From the NCBI GenBank assembly GCA_016806645.1, contig JACSYO010001818.1, positions 3,378,001-3,442,000 of the forward strand: DNA of 64,000 bases, read 5' to 3'. Below, piece by piece: positions 24,530-37,060 of this stretch (the stretch's first letter is position 1; each line of letters begins with the position of its first letter). The notes beneath the pieces are model-generated. The model had not been told where the DNA came from. It did no database searches and worked only from the letters and a program-made list of their open reading frames with translations. Origin of the DNA: Ophiodon elongatus. Taxonomy: Eukaryota > Chordata > Actinopteri > Perciformes > Hexagrammidae. The position numbers and the translations under genes are program-made.

Positions 24530-25169
24530 CGACATATATTATATTATAGCCATTTAAAATAGTTAATCACATTTTTAAATAACCAATGCTTATCTTAAAT
24601 GTCACTGAAATCAATTAGTCCCCATTGTCCCCTCAGGTGGGAACCAGCCTCACAAACCCGGTGGCTAATGTTTGATGAAACACCAGCAGGACTGTGGTCT
24701 AAGAAGAGTCAGGGTTTGGCTTATACCATTAGTATCTTAGCGTGCGGGTTTGATTCACTGACCCAGTTGGGTTCTACCCCACTTCCCGGCGAATTCATAG
24801 CACACTACTGCAGGTCGCTAGCTTTAGTCTGTAGCGTATATGCTAGTCGGCTAGCTATCGAGTTATCTTGTAGTTTGCTGCTGGCCAATCCAGTCGATCA
24901 GGAGTCAACCAGGCTGACTGCTGAACCCAGCCTTTAGTCAACCGTATATTTCAATTTAATATTTAACCGACTAGTATTTCTGGTGCCAGCTAGCAAGGAT
25001 AGCAATGTTTAATCAACTAACAAATGTTTAGTGTGTCTATTAAACCTCCAGGAGACACACAATGCATACACTTTCTGTTGTTAAAAACTCCACAGTGCAC
25101 CTTTAGTATCACCAATATGACACTTTAGCAAGACTGTAAATCTGCAGCGATGCTAGCTGCTCTTGAGAC
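24530..25169. other. gene-free DNA
   Basis: One 112-codon frame (24599-24937) shows no domain. AACTCCACAGTGCACCTTTA at 25087-25106 resembles an end of a fish interspersed repeat, but no partner terminus was found. Confidence 0.45.
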
Positions 25170-25290
25170 TGAGGGTAAAGCTGTGCTTTAAGCTATATGC
25201 TAACGTCTCCATGTTAACATGCTGATATTTAGAAGGTATTTTTTACAAGGAAAACCATCTTAGTTTAGCGTGTTAGCGTGCAAACATTTT
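25170..25290 (-). repeat. family A dispersed repeat fragment
   Basis: AAGCTGTGCTTTAAGCTATA, TGCTAACGTCTCCATGTTAACATGCTGATATTTAG, AAACCATCTTAGTTTAGCGTG and TTAGCGTGCAAACA occur in order. The same blocks appear in reverse complement at 51025-51141. I recall the family as a very common fish repeat of unclear classification; no coding frame. Confidence 0.7.
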
Positions 25291-28200
25291 CTATGGATGA
25301 AGCTGAATAAAAAGCATGAAGGACAAAATTCACCAAAAGGAAAATAGCTTCATCTGCATCTCTCCTCAACCGCCTCTCGTCTCGGAAAGCTTTAATCGGA
25401 GGCAATGCTAATGTTAACGCAAGTTTTTGCTCAGAGATGGAGAACAGCTTTCATGAAATCTAATGTAAAAGCTTTCAAAATGTGATTAGGTCGTGTCAAG
25501 TCACATTTTGTAAATGAGTTGGCAAAAAAAAGAGCTGCATTAATATATAATCTCATATTTTCATGACTTAGCCAGACGTTTCTAACTTTCCCAAAACTGC
25601 ATTGTCTCACTGTTGATCTCATCAGCAGTGGCCAAAGGTACAGCTGACCCCGCTGAGTGAAGGAGCCCACTCAGCAGTTCTGCATGGATAACAGAGCTGC
25701 AAGTGACCTCGAGAGTAATTTGGGGAATTGGTGGTGGATTTATAATATCCTGCCAGGCTTTCAAATCTGCTCAATACCTGCCTTTTCTTTCTCGTCTTTT
25801 CTTTCTCGCCCTCATCTTCTCTTTTCTTCTATGTGATACACGTCTATCAATTCCCTCTCCTCCAGCATGACCTCTTCTCTGCGGCAATTATTCGCCTAAA
25901 TAAGCAGCTCTGGTGGGAGGATCGGCGTCTCTGTCCTGCCTCAGTTGGACTCCATCTAGTCACACTTATCCGTGTCAATGGAAACATGTCAAATGATAAA
26001 TAAATGAATATTGATCTTAATAAAGATCCACACCCCTGCTTCAATTAGCTTTGAAAGCGTTGCGATTTTTTCCAGCATATTAACATCTGTCTCTGGTGTC
26101 ACATCAGTGACATTTTAGAGGATTATCTAAATTGGCCAACAGGGAGGCATTAATTTGATCAAGCACCGAGTTTATGATATAAGATATCTATTGCCTTCTT
26201 TAGAGAAAGCATCACCAACATCATCAGACGCAAAGATATGCTATGTGCTCCCTGATAGGCAAAGCTGTAATCAAATTTAGAAAATCTGGATAAGAGACGC
26301 TTATGTCTTATCTTGAGTGGCACAACCTTCAGTGACCTCGTGTCTGGGAAAGGTCTTTAAATGTGCATTAGTTAAAATATTAAGCCAGATAGTGATCTTC
26401 CAGATAGCACCAGGGACCACAATCTTAAGGACAAAGAAAAAAAACACTTCTGCAATTGTGAAAATATCCGTTTTGCTCCGGTTTCTTGTTCTTCTGTTGG
26501 CAGTATTGAAGAAAGGGGTATTTCAAAAGTGCAAGATACAAGCAAACAAATGCTATTGGACATGGATGTCCCATAGTTGTGCAGTATATTTTACACACTA
26601 AATGTAGAAAGTGTTGCTGGTATTTAAAGCCTGTTTTCTTGCCTATGTGTGTAATGGTACAATAGGCCTAATTTTAACAGACCGGCATTGATTGAGTGCC
26701 AACATTTTTTTTAAGTTGCATTTTATTCAATTTTAATGTAGTTTTGGTCGACAGAACCAAGTAAAATTGAGTCCCACAAACACAAAGCCCACTGAAAATT
26801 ATTAATGTTAGCTCACCTCTTTTTTAAGAGAAAAGTATTGGTTGGGTTGTTCAAGCTTTGCTCCAGTTGTACTGTTGCTTCTTTTTCAACTTTCAGTGGG
26901 ATTGAAGATAAATTTAGTCCATGAATGTATTTTCCCTCCCCAGAAGCAATAACCTTAATGTCAAACACCTAATACTGCTGAAATTCAAGATGGAGAATAT
27001 TAGCGAAAAGGTTATGCAGCTAAATCAACTTCTGAGTGTTTCTGAAGACTCTTTAGGATACAGTTTTAGTAATTGGGAGGCTAAAATGCATGATTCTACT
27101 ATGCATACAGGTTGTTATATAAATATTTAATAATAAATAATAATATTTATTGGTTGTTATCTATATTTTATTTTTATTGGAATTAGTTTTTCGCTTCTTT
27201 TTGTGAAGGTTGTCAACACATATTTTTTTATAGTTGACCAAATGAATCCTGTTATCATTAGTATCTCATCCATGAGGTAGATATTGTATAGTATGCATGA
27301 TTCATACCAAACCTTCCTCAACATTAAAAGTGCAGCAGGAACAGTGAGTAATGCTCTTGACAACTCCTTGAATAAGACACAGAATATTGTGTTATTGAAC
27401 ATCTGTACATATCACGCAGTGTATTAATGTAAATGAAGATTTACAGCGAGTCATTGTAGGTAAATGAGAATTAATTGGTAACATCTAAAAGTTCGAATGG
27501 AAAGTATTTTTTTAATGTTTTTAACATAAAACTGTCATTTTGGAAGCAATGTCTTTTTTATATATTATCACCTATAAATCCAAGCGAGAACTTGCTTGAA
27601 TTGTGATCTCAGCCGAGCATGGAACGGGCCAACACGTCGTGTGTATTAATTCTTTTATGACAGGAGTCTGCCGCTGAAGGCCAGTTATTTCTCTGCCGTG
27701 TGGCTCAATAGATTTGGGCATTAATATGCGACGCTCTTTTAACTTTCATTATTAACCTCTGGGCTTGAGTGTGCGGATGACACACAACAAAGAAAAGAAA
27801 ACCCCCATCATCCATGTTGAGCTTCAGTGAGAAAATTCAATAGTGAGCTTAGGAAATGAAAAGAGCAGTTTGATAAGAGAAATCATTGAGAATGATTTTT
27901 TTTTTTTTATCCCTTATTGTGATCCATCTCTGTGAAAGGCCATGGAAGTCTGTCACGAGTGATTCTGTTTTCATAGAGTGGTCTAATCCAGGCTCTCCAT
28001 GCTGTCGGGTCCACTGCCTCTCATTGTGTTCCTCGCCCATGTTATTATCTACAGCATTACAAGGGACCAGAACCCCATCACCTCATAGTTGCCAGTATAA
28101 TACATTTTTTTGCCGTGATCTGTGCTGTTCAGAAGCATGACTACGAGCCACTTTGAATGAGTTCGCCCCAAAGTCCACAGAGGGCTGAAATGACATGTAT

Positions 28201-28811
28201 AACCTTTCCTGTGTCTCCTACAGCAGCCGCTGATGATGTATTTCCCTCCGGGTTCCCAATATTAAAGGGCCTCGGCTAACTTAGAAACTGTCGCTGTGTA
28301 CACTTTGAGTTATATGCCTTCCCGCTATCACATTCTGCTGAATGCTGCTGAATGAATAGACGCCACATTTCTTTTATGATTGTATGACTAGTATTGATTG
28401 GGATTCAATTACCTGTAATAGCTATAGCATGCTATCAATCTCCCCTCTCAGGTAAAGTTGAACTGAAATTTGGATTCTCGCTTTTTGTGCAAGATGCCGC
28501 CGCCATCAAAACAGGATATATTTGGACGTATTTGTGGAAACAGCATCCAGCACCAAGCCTCTGTGTCTTGAGTTGCTAGGAGACACAGTTCCACGTTGTG
28601 CTTGTTTGTGTATAAGTAGTCATTTACGCTGTCCCGTTTCTTTATAAACGCTGAACTTGTAAAGGACATTTGTGCTGTTTCATTACACCGAGGCGGTGGA
28701 AACCAGCAAAGCTCGACTCACTTAGACCTGACAATTTCGGCGATAAAATGGCTTCAGATGCTAAACGCTGCTTTTTGCACAATGAATCACGCCAGCAGTC
28801 AAACTGACACA
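25291..28811. other. gene-free DNA, AT-rich in the middle
   Basis: Frames reach 94 codons at most with no domain. AT-rich at 26690-27560. The section 27600-27780 has several TAAT cores and could be a conserved element, but this cannot be judged without alignment. T11 at 27897-27907. Confidence 0.5.
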
Positions 28812-29060
28812 AAAGTGAGGGACGCACCGACACGAAAGTCCTCGATACCAAAAACAGATTGTTTATAAAAAATATCAGCCGATGCCAATACTGTTAGTTG
28901 GTCATTTATGCTAATGTAGTGTCCATTTGTCTTTTATGTGCTTATAACAAACTAATTATAGTGCCCGCCCACATAGATATCGCACATGTCACATTAAAGC
29001 ACCGGCATCCTCTCCAAGCTCTAATGTCACTGTAGAAAACTAAATACAGCTTAAATTACA
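28812..29060 (+). repeat. possible fish repeat with GGGACGCACCGA end
   Basis: AGTGAGGGACGCACCGACAC, then CGATACCAAAAACAGATTG, ATATCAGCCGATGCCAATACTGTTAGTTGG. The 'GGGA(T/C)GCACCGATA...GATACC...CCGAT.CCAATAC' pattern is one I associate with a fish DNA-transposon-like repeat. Right boundary uncertain; no second copy in the window to compare. Confidence 0.4.
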
Positions 29061-32000
29061 AATGATATATAAACTAACATGTCTTCCTTTTGCTGATTAA
29101 AATGTTGACCAAATAAGTACAAACGACATGGATTTACATGCTGATTTCTTTTCAAAAATACGTTGAGAATTTCAGTTCAACATTAAATTGATGGTGAGAG
29201 GCCGCGTGTAATGATGCTCCTGACAGATGTGAAACTCGAGAAGTGAAGGCTGTTTAATGTTGTGAATGTGAACGAGAAAAACAAAACCATCACTGTCAAT
29301 CATTATGTAGAGGAATCCAAAACACTATCTTTTCCACGTCTTATTGCTCACACACCAGAGTTTGGAGTCGGCCTCGTCGCCATAACAACCTCGTTACACA
29401 GCCCGAGCTCACAATGGGCTCTGCACCGACGGCAGCCAAAACATCACTCTGCAATCAGCCCGATCGCAGCGCAAGCCTCTTATCAGGCTGCATGCACTGA
29501 CAGGGCCTGAAGTGCAATCAGATCCACCTTATGAATGAACATACCCAGACGCTGACTGTCACTTTTAATTTGATTGGGCAAACAGTGAATTAATGGGGGC
29601 TCGCTGGGAGTTAAGACTATTTTGGAAGAGGAGAGTGTGAGAAAACCTCACACAAAGTGTAATATAAATTATGCCTCTGCCCCTTAAAGGCAGTCATTAG
29701 AGCACTTAATCATAAAATATTGCTCCTTGGATACCTACTAAGTCCTGCTGCATTAGAGCAAAATGTGCTCCCTTGTGCACTTCTTCGCAGAGGTTGCATT
29801 TTTCACAGAATCAGACCTACTTAAAGGACGGCATCCCCATTTCTTACCCTCATCGGGTCATTTGTCATCCGTGAATAATTCCTGGAATCTCTCCTTTGCA
29901 TGCTTTTGAATTATTTAAATTGAAAGTGTTTATTTTTGCACTGATTACATAATCGAGTTGTATCGCGGGCTTGTCAGTATGTGAAAAAAATCATCACATC
30001 TCATCCCATCGCCGCCATTGTGCCATGCCGAGCTCTATTGTGTGCAGTACAGAGGAAAGCATGCGGGTGTGATGCAGCATCCTTTCAAGGAAGTCAAAAG
30101 GGATTTCAAATGGCCTTTTCATCAAAAAAAAAAAAAAGAAGGACCAAAACGCTCTGTTGTCCTTTAAACTTCCACAGCACAGAGCTCAGATTTTGTCAAG
30201 AGGTGCAGCACCTTTTGATTTCAAAGTGATGTTACGTGAGCTATTTTTCTCCTGACGGTGGAAAACATCATCCCTTCGCCCTCGATATGTAGAACGTCTC
30301 TGAGACACAATAAACTTAACTGAAGAGAAGTGATGCTCTGGGAACGTATTTCATCATAGTTTTCGAAAACTTTTAAAACATCAGTTGTTCCTACCAATTA
30401 ACGGCCATCACAGAAGGTGCACTTTACACCTCGTTGTCAGGATGTGATACGTAAAAGGCTGTGAAATCATTTGTGAAATCCTTTTAACTGTCAGACGCGT
30501 CTGTAATGGGAATTCAGTTCATCCTCCACATGATCCACAAAATATATAACGATTCAACACATAATAAACGTGCAGTATGGATCATATTTCTAATTTCGTT
30601 TTCTGTCTCGGAGCTACGTTTTACCCTCGACATGGAGTGTTTTCACTCCTCGGTTCATTTACATGCACACATACTACTCCAGTCTTTGACGACACCCCCG
30701 CCCCCTCCTCCCTCCTCCCATCTATCTTGATAATTGTTGAGACTTCCTGCTTCCTGTTATGGTTGCCGCTGTGCCTCTATGGTTGAATTCAGATTCTCTG
30801 ATTCTTAATTAAAACGTATTCTCTCTTGTGAGAGGAGCACCATGTTTAGCTGCACATTCATCATGTGGCGCTGTGGTCGGTTGATCATATCAGAGTAACT
30901 TCCTGTGCACTCCTCTCCACAACTTCCTGATTGCTAATACAGTTTTGGAGAGTCGTGCAAACGCTGAAAGCACAGATGACTTTTTTTGTCTTTGTTGCCT
31001 TGCAGGTGCTTCTTTTGCTCTCGTAGGAAGATTTTTCGTGGCGATGCTGAATAATTTTTTTTCTGGCACACGTCATATTCCTGTTCACATTAATAATCGC
31101 CTTAGAAATGATTGCGGTATGATTGAAATGTCTTACGATGGAAATTATTTAGCTGCTCTTGGCTGCATTTTAGAATAATAATATACTTGTCTTATCGGTG
31201 TAAATCATACAGTGGGGAGTTTTTCTTTTCATCCAACAGAAATTAAAATGTCAAATAGGAACATTCCTCCACAACTTGTCAGTAGCAGTCATAACCGAGA
31301 GAGAGACGTTTTTTATCTTTGCTTTTTGTATCCTTTGATCACAGCTCAGTCATTCTGGTAAACAGCACTTTGTGTGCAGTTCATTATCCCCGTGATGCGC
31401 GACTGTAACATGCTTAAGATCAAAATATAAAATGTTACATTTCCATTCCTATACTAGCATGTGGGTGTTAACATTGTGAGTGACATCTCCAATTAGCTCT
31501 CAGTGCTGTGTTCGTCTCGTTTGCAAGGTATCTTATCGCCTTTTGTCACCTTTTGTATGCCGACAGTTTCAACGCGAGGCAAATAAATGTTGACAACTTT
31601 TAGCCATTATTACAATAATTGTCTTTTTTGCGTTCTTTCGTCAAATAATCCATCGGCACCGCTGAGTATATTTGGGGATACAGTGTCTTTAAATTCAACC
31701 ATGAGTCACAGCTACAACACAGTCTATTTCTTGTTTCATGAAATCAAAAAGTCAAATTTCTATCATGTTATGCCACATTGAAAACTAGAACTCGTGTTTC
31801 ATGCAAAAACTTGTTTTTATATCTAAAATGAAAGACTTGCCAGCTGATATATATCAAGGTGAGCTGCGATATTAATGCAGTGGCACTATTTCGGTTGAAA
31901 ACGGGGTGAATGAATCAGCAGGCTACAGCCTGGCAGGACTCCAAAATTGTTGGGATTAATTGCCGCAGTGTGGGTGATTCAGCACCTGGAGACAACTCAT

Positions 32001-33754
32001 CTACAGTTTTAGCACGCACCTGTATTATGCAAGTATTTGCTATCAGGCACAAAATACTGCGTTAACCTGGTTTCATCTGAGCTACATTCATGAGAAATAT
32101 CCTGACTCGGTTTCTGGCGTTTCTGCTGGAATACTATTCTATGCTGGAACTATTTCCTCAGATATAAAGTAGTGGTGCAACCGAGCAAAGAGCTGGTGAT
32201 AACAAGGTTGCCAGCTTAGATCTTACTGTATTGACTTTACTTCCACAAAGCAGAAAAGAAAATCCTAATTCGGCCAGTTTTTCTTTTTTTAGTGGATCAT
32301 GGTGAAAATCTGAAATCTGAGCCACCGAAAAGCAGGCATCCTCCAGCCAAGCTCTAATACAGCATAAGGCCACCTCCACAACCCCATCATGACATATTTA
32401 TTAAAGATAGAAATGACTATAAACCAGACACACACGTACGTATACCCAAATGCCACAGCTCCCTGGCTTCATGCAATTTTGTTGGTCAAGGCGAGCAGGC
32501 AGGGCAACAACATCTCCACGTTAAGTAACAATCACTGAATCCTTTTTTTCCCTCACCAAAATTGCACTGCACTGTTTGATAGTCACTAACGCAACCCACT
32601 TCCGTGCCCCTCCTTCCACAGAGTTTGCAGGGCGACACCAAAACACCCAACGGGTAAGAAAATAACCTGGGAGCCGTGGACGAAAATGCCACTTATGCTG
32701 CGCAAAAGCCTGGTATAAAAATAGAGCCCTCGGTAAGATGTTGTCAAACATGCTCCCAGGATAAATACAAATCAGAGCTGGGTATGCTAAGTTGGAGAAA
32801 AACATAGGATGCAAGGCACCTTTCTCACACACCCACAGAACCAGTGGAAAGCACGAAACATTTAATGGGTGGCAGAATGTTTGCCTCGTGCCTAATTTCC
32901 TATATTCGAACAAGATGCCGTCTTAAAAAGAAAACATTTTGTCAAACACCCTGTACAGCTGAGATTCATAGCAAGACAACGCATGTGGAGTATTGTGTAC
33001 ACACTGAGAAATGCACTTCTGTGGAACACGCATTGCAGGTTGGAAAGCACAAACAAGAGGTTTCCTGCTCCCTTAACTTCCAATTCAGCCTTGTCTTTGT
33101 TTTTCCCCATTTCCATCCTGTGTAATCCTTGCGCTGGGTCACTCACTGCAGGCCACTCAATCACTCTTTCACCGGCTGCGTTCTCCATGACAAATAGATG
33201 TGTTGCTGCCCAGCTCTTCTTAAACAAATGAATGTGTTTTCTGCAGGATACAACCAGACCGGACTTGTAGTTTTTATTTCTTTTTTTTATTTTATTTTTT
33301 GCTGAACCAAGCAAACCACCTTACGGTTTGTCACTTCAGAGGACTACTGTATATCTCACTCCTCTGGCGATAGGGATTTTTCAGGAAGACAGATTGATAC
33401 ATCAGCTGCCCATTCTCTGCCCGCTGCACTACAAATAACCTGCTTCTATCTAGACTGCCGGGGGCACTTGTTTGAGAAGATAAACTAACAACTAAGCACA
33501 GTTCCTGTTAAATTTGTTCTCTTGTCATTTTATTTCCCTAATGTTACACGGACAGAAAAACACAGAGTTTCTTTGCATGGCAAAAACACACTTGTGTGAT
33601 TGATGGTCACACACAAGCCAGAGGACAACAGAAGAGGCTGCAGCGCTGTAAATAACACACTGGTTATTCCCTTCGAATCAAGTCATCTCATACATGCTAA
33701 CACAAATTCTTTCCAACCAGCCTTTTAATCCTCAAAGACCAAATAGGACACTGT
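29061..33754. other. gene-free DNA, longest repeat-poor stretch of the first half
   Basis: No supported gene. The largest frame is a 140-codon minus-strand one (32892-33314) that starts in an A/T-rich tract (33278-33300) and has no recognisable domain. An X-box-like motif GTCGCCATAACAAC lies at 29376-29389. A13 run at 30124-30136. C-rich CCCCCGCCCCCTCCTCCCTC at about 30692-30715. Confidence 0.5.
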
Positions 33755-33915
33755 ACTCGTATTCGCTTTCTTCCTGAAAGCTAGATGAGAAGATCAACGC
33801 CAGTCTCGTCTAGTGTGTATGGTAAATCTGACGCTGTTTGTAGTCAGTTAGCTTAGCTTAGCACAATAACTGGGAACAGGCGGAAACAGCGAGCCTTGCT
33901 CTTTTCACAAGGTGA
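33755..33915 (+). repeat. family B dispersed repeat, one arm
   Basis: CTCGTATTCGCTTTCTTCCTGAAAGCTAGATGAGAAGATC, GTGTATGGTAAATCTGA, CAGTTAGCTTAGCTTAGCAC, AACTGGGAACAGGCGGAAAC and GCGAGCCTTGCTC are in family order. Further right the match fades; an inverted right arm is not recognisable. Confidence 0.82.
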
Positions 33916-35344
33916 CAGGATCATGTCCCCTTTATGATGGTTTGTGGCCGTTTTAAAACAACAATTTTAACGTAAGTCATGTTAAGCTATTTGAATAAAC
34001 GACCAGTGCTGTGGTGTCTCTTGTGAGGACAATCTTCATCCTTTCTTTCTATAACAAATAGGTTTTTGATACACTAAGAAACCATATTAAGATACAATTT
34101 CAAGCCCAACTATAGCTTTATATACTTTTATATATAAAAATGTCAATGTTTATAGAATAAACCATGAAGGGACAGTGCGAAGGACACCATTTCCTAATTA
34201 TCTCTGAATTCAGTTTGAAGCTATTATTCAAAGGTGTTTACCAGCATCATGTATGTTTTATTCTATGTTTTCTTACTGCACCTGCAATATCAAAGACTTC
34301 TCCTCCAAAGCTATGAGAAACCGCCATAGTGGAATTTATAAACTAGAATGCATCATTGCCTTTTCATGTATCAAATAGACCTTGAAATTGTATTTCCAGT
34401 GGGAGATGTTATTGATAATATAGAGCCTTTGATTGTGTTGAGGTGGGGAAAGGAGGAAACCAGCTTAATGTATAAAAACAATCTCCATCATTGTGTCGTC
34501 TCAAGCTGTTCCTAAAAGGCCCATCTGGGTTGCAGCACTACAAACAGTAGGCGAATTGCAGGGGGGAGTCGAGGGAGTGTGCCATCCCACTTGTTAGCAG
34601 AATGACCAAAATGCATCCCCCTTGTTAACCTGCCATCACTCTCCATCCCCTAGAAGCAGAGAGGGTGTCGGGGCAGAGGGGTTGTCCAGTCGAATGTGTA
34701 GTCTGCCTGATGCATTGATCCTTTATCCGACGGAGGTTTGAGCAAGTTAGATGATATGGCCTCGACCACGGGTCTGAAATAGCAGTAGCCTAAGGGCGAG
34801 TTTCCATATAGCGTTTTCCTCTGGTAGAAAAGCGCTGGCAGGGCTTTATCAAACAGCACTCCTGCTGCGCATGGTTTTGTTTCTAAGACAACAATATCTT
34901 GACAACATATCACCACTCTAACTGCCATTGTATAATAGACTAGCATCGCCCCTTTGCTTTTTTGTTATCTATTCGGGCTACTGGGACAAAATAGGACAAA
35001 ATCACAGACTGCCGAAAAAAAACACTCCCAATAGGTTGATGTTGGTGAATTTCTTTTCTCGGGATAATTGTAAATATCCTCTAGTGAGTGAGCTGTGTAG
35101 CTAGCTATCACTGTGGAGAGGTGAAAAATAGAGCCTGATTTAAAAAAATAAAACGTTAACAAACATCATGTGAGAAAGAATAGACTCACACCACGTTGCT
35201 ATTTTTTAATCATTTAGTAAGTCATCCTTTATTTATGCAAGGGGACCTTATGATTTATGATTATCTTATTTGAGATTTTGTTTATTTGTTTTTCCTCCAA
35301 AAAGTTGTGTGTCCTATTTGTGATCCAATGAAAGTTTTATTATA
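33916..35344. other. gene-free DNA
   Basis: One 98-codon minus-strand frame at 34650-34946 shows no domain. AT-rich around 34100-34150 and 35190-35345. No repeat copy recognised. Confidence 0.5.
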
Positions 35345-35450
35345 TAGTTGTAAGTATATTTTAATAATTATCGGGATAATATCATGAATCGCCATTATTT
35401 TGTCGAGGGTAACCGTGACAATAGAATCATATCGTCCCACACCTACTACT
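35345..35450. repeat. possible degenerate fish repeat fragment
   Basis: ATAATATCATGAATCGCCATTATTTTGTCG and GACAATAGAATCATATCGTCCCACACC resemble the end of a fish interspersed repeat of the '..ATATCGTGGGAC..' type. The assignment is from memory and weak. The 330 bases between it and the ACAT satellite hold only a POU octamer ATTTGCAT at 35594-35601. Confidence 0.28.
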
Positions 35451-35779
35451 ATCCATTTGTTTGACTATTTTTATTTTCATCACGAGCACCAACCGCCTGA
35501 AAAGGAGTGATGGTGACGACGCTGACGCCTTTCTGAAAACATCAAACATTTCCAACTAGAAGCTCTCAGAGCTAGTGCTAACCGATAAATCGGATTTGCA
35601 TCACTATTGCATCATGAACATCAACGATAAACACATTGCAAAAGACTGCCTGAAACGCTATGAAAAAGAAAAAAATACATTTTATATAGGGATGGCCATG
35701 GGGCTAAAGACCGTAGTATTAATCATCACCCCGCAGCCTGTCCTCTGCTCTGTGTCGATGCTGTGGAGGAGCTCTCTGA

Positions 35780-36332
35780 ATACATACATACCCACATACA
35801 TACAGAGACACATACATACATACCCACATACATACAGAGACACATGCATACATACCCACATACATACCCACATACATACATACCCACATACATACAGAGA
35901 CACATACATACATACCCACATACATACATACCCACATACATACCCACATACATACATACCCACATACATACATACCCACATACATACATACCCACATACA
36001 TACAGAGACACATACATACATACCCACATACATACAGAGACACATACATACATACCCACATACATACCCACATACATACATACCCACATACATACATACC
36101 CACATACATACAGAGACACATACATACATACCCACATACATACCCACATACATACATACCCACATACATACATACCCACATACATACAGAGACACATACA
36201 TACAGAGACACATACATACAGAGACACATACATACAGAGACACATACATACATACCCACATACATACATACCCACATACATACATACCCACATACATACA
36301 GAGACACATACATACAGAGACACATACATACA
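35780..36332. repeat. ACAT-type compound satellite (12/16-base units)
   Basis: About 550 bases built from (ACAT)n interrupted in a regular way. Units are CCCACATACATA (12 bases), CCCACATACATACATA (16) and CAGAGACACATACATA (16); I count 12 units carrying GAGA, the last six crowded at the right end in a near-uniform run. One variant, CATGCATAC, lies near 35845. Neither strand contains a stop codon inside the array, so frames of 199-255 codons (Thr-Tyr-Ile-His or Val-Cys-Met-Tyr strings) open in several phases on both strands; none is a gene. Confidence 0.95.
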
Positions 36333-36745
36333 AACGCAATGAAGTCAGAAAACAGCAGATCAGAGGCTGGCTGCCTTAGAGACAGTGAAGTGAATCAGTC
36401 TGACTCTGCTGTGTATTGATAAATTCATGGTGCTGTCCTTGGTGCTGAAGTAGCACACAGATTTATATTTGAGTCTTGTTAAAAAAAAAAATTTCAACAT
36501 TAACAAATCAGCTAATGACCACAAAGGTGTCCCATGTTTATTCTCGAAGCGAGGGGGGTGTTCTTATCTGGGATATTTGTAAAGAGGTGCAGTTGCTAAG
36601 ACAAAAACATTACTAGATACAGTTGGACGACTTCACCAAGGAATAATGAATCAGTGACATCAATGCGTGTGGTTTCTGTTAAAGGTCTAATCCGAACCCT
36701 AGCTTTGACAGAATTGAGGTTTTTAGCAGCACTAGCAGCATGGCT
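36333..36745. other. short gene-free interval
   Basis: Mixed sequence with an A11 run near 36481-36491; nothing supported. Confidence 0.5.
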
Positions 36746-37060
36746 CAACACTATTGAATGGATTCGTATCAAATTATGATGTAGACTTTGGTGACCACCT
36801 CATTTTTTTCTCTAGTGCTACCATCAGGTTAACATGTTTGGTCTTGAGTGAAATATTTCCAACTATTGAATTTATTGATATGAAATAAGGAACAAACTTT
36901 CAAGGTCAATAGAGGATAAATCCGGAACAGCCACAAACTTTGCATCTGGCGGCATTATCTGGCCTTAATTTTTTGATTCATTTTGATTCATGCCCAATTA
37001 CCTGTATAACTAATGACATACCATTAACATAATGCTCAGTGCTGATTATCAAATGTTAGG
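36746..37060 (+). repeat. family A dispersed repeat, longest copy
   Basis: CAACACTATTGAATGGATTC, ACTTTGGTGACCACCTCA, TCTAGTGCTACCATCAGGTT, TTGAGTGAAATATTTCCAAC, CCCAATTACCTGTATAACTA, ATGACATACCATTAAC and GTGCTGATTATCAAATGTTAG are in the order I recall for this fish family (ATTGGATGGATTG.., GCGCCACCATCAGGTC.., ACCTGCAAAACTAATGACATTCCCATCAG..). Its right end (ATTATCAAATGTTAG) is where the 51025 copy begins, so the two overlap by one block. No coding frame. Confidence 0.7.

Noticed and set aside
32892..33314. 140-codon minus-strand frame, with a 130-codon frame nearby (32521-32913)
   Set aside because: The first begins in an A/T-rich tract coding for Lys/Asn strings. They overlap other frames on both strands, and neither shows a family motif.
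33457..33472. CTCF-like site (CTGCCGGGGGCACT)
   Set aside because: Only about 9-10 of 13 core positions agree, not better than chance over 64 kb.
35575..36419. Five long open frames (199-255 codons) on both strands
   Set aside because: They consist of repeating Thr-Tyr-Ile-His or Val-Cys-Met-Tyr words produced by the ACAT satellite, which has no stop codon in these phases. No independent coding evidence exists outside the array.
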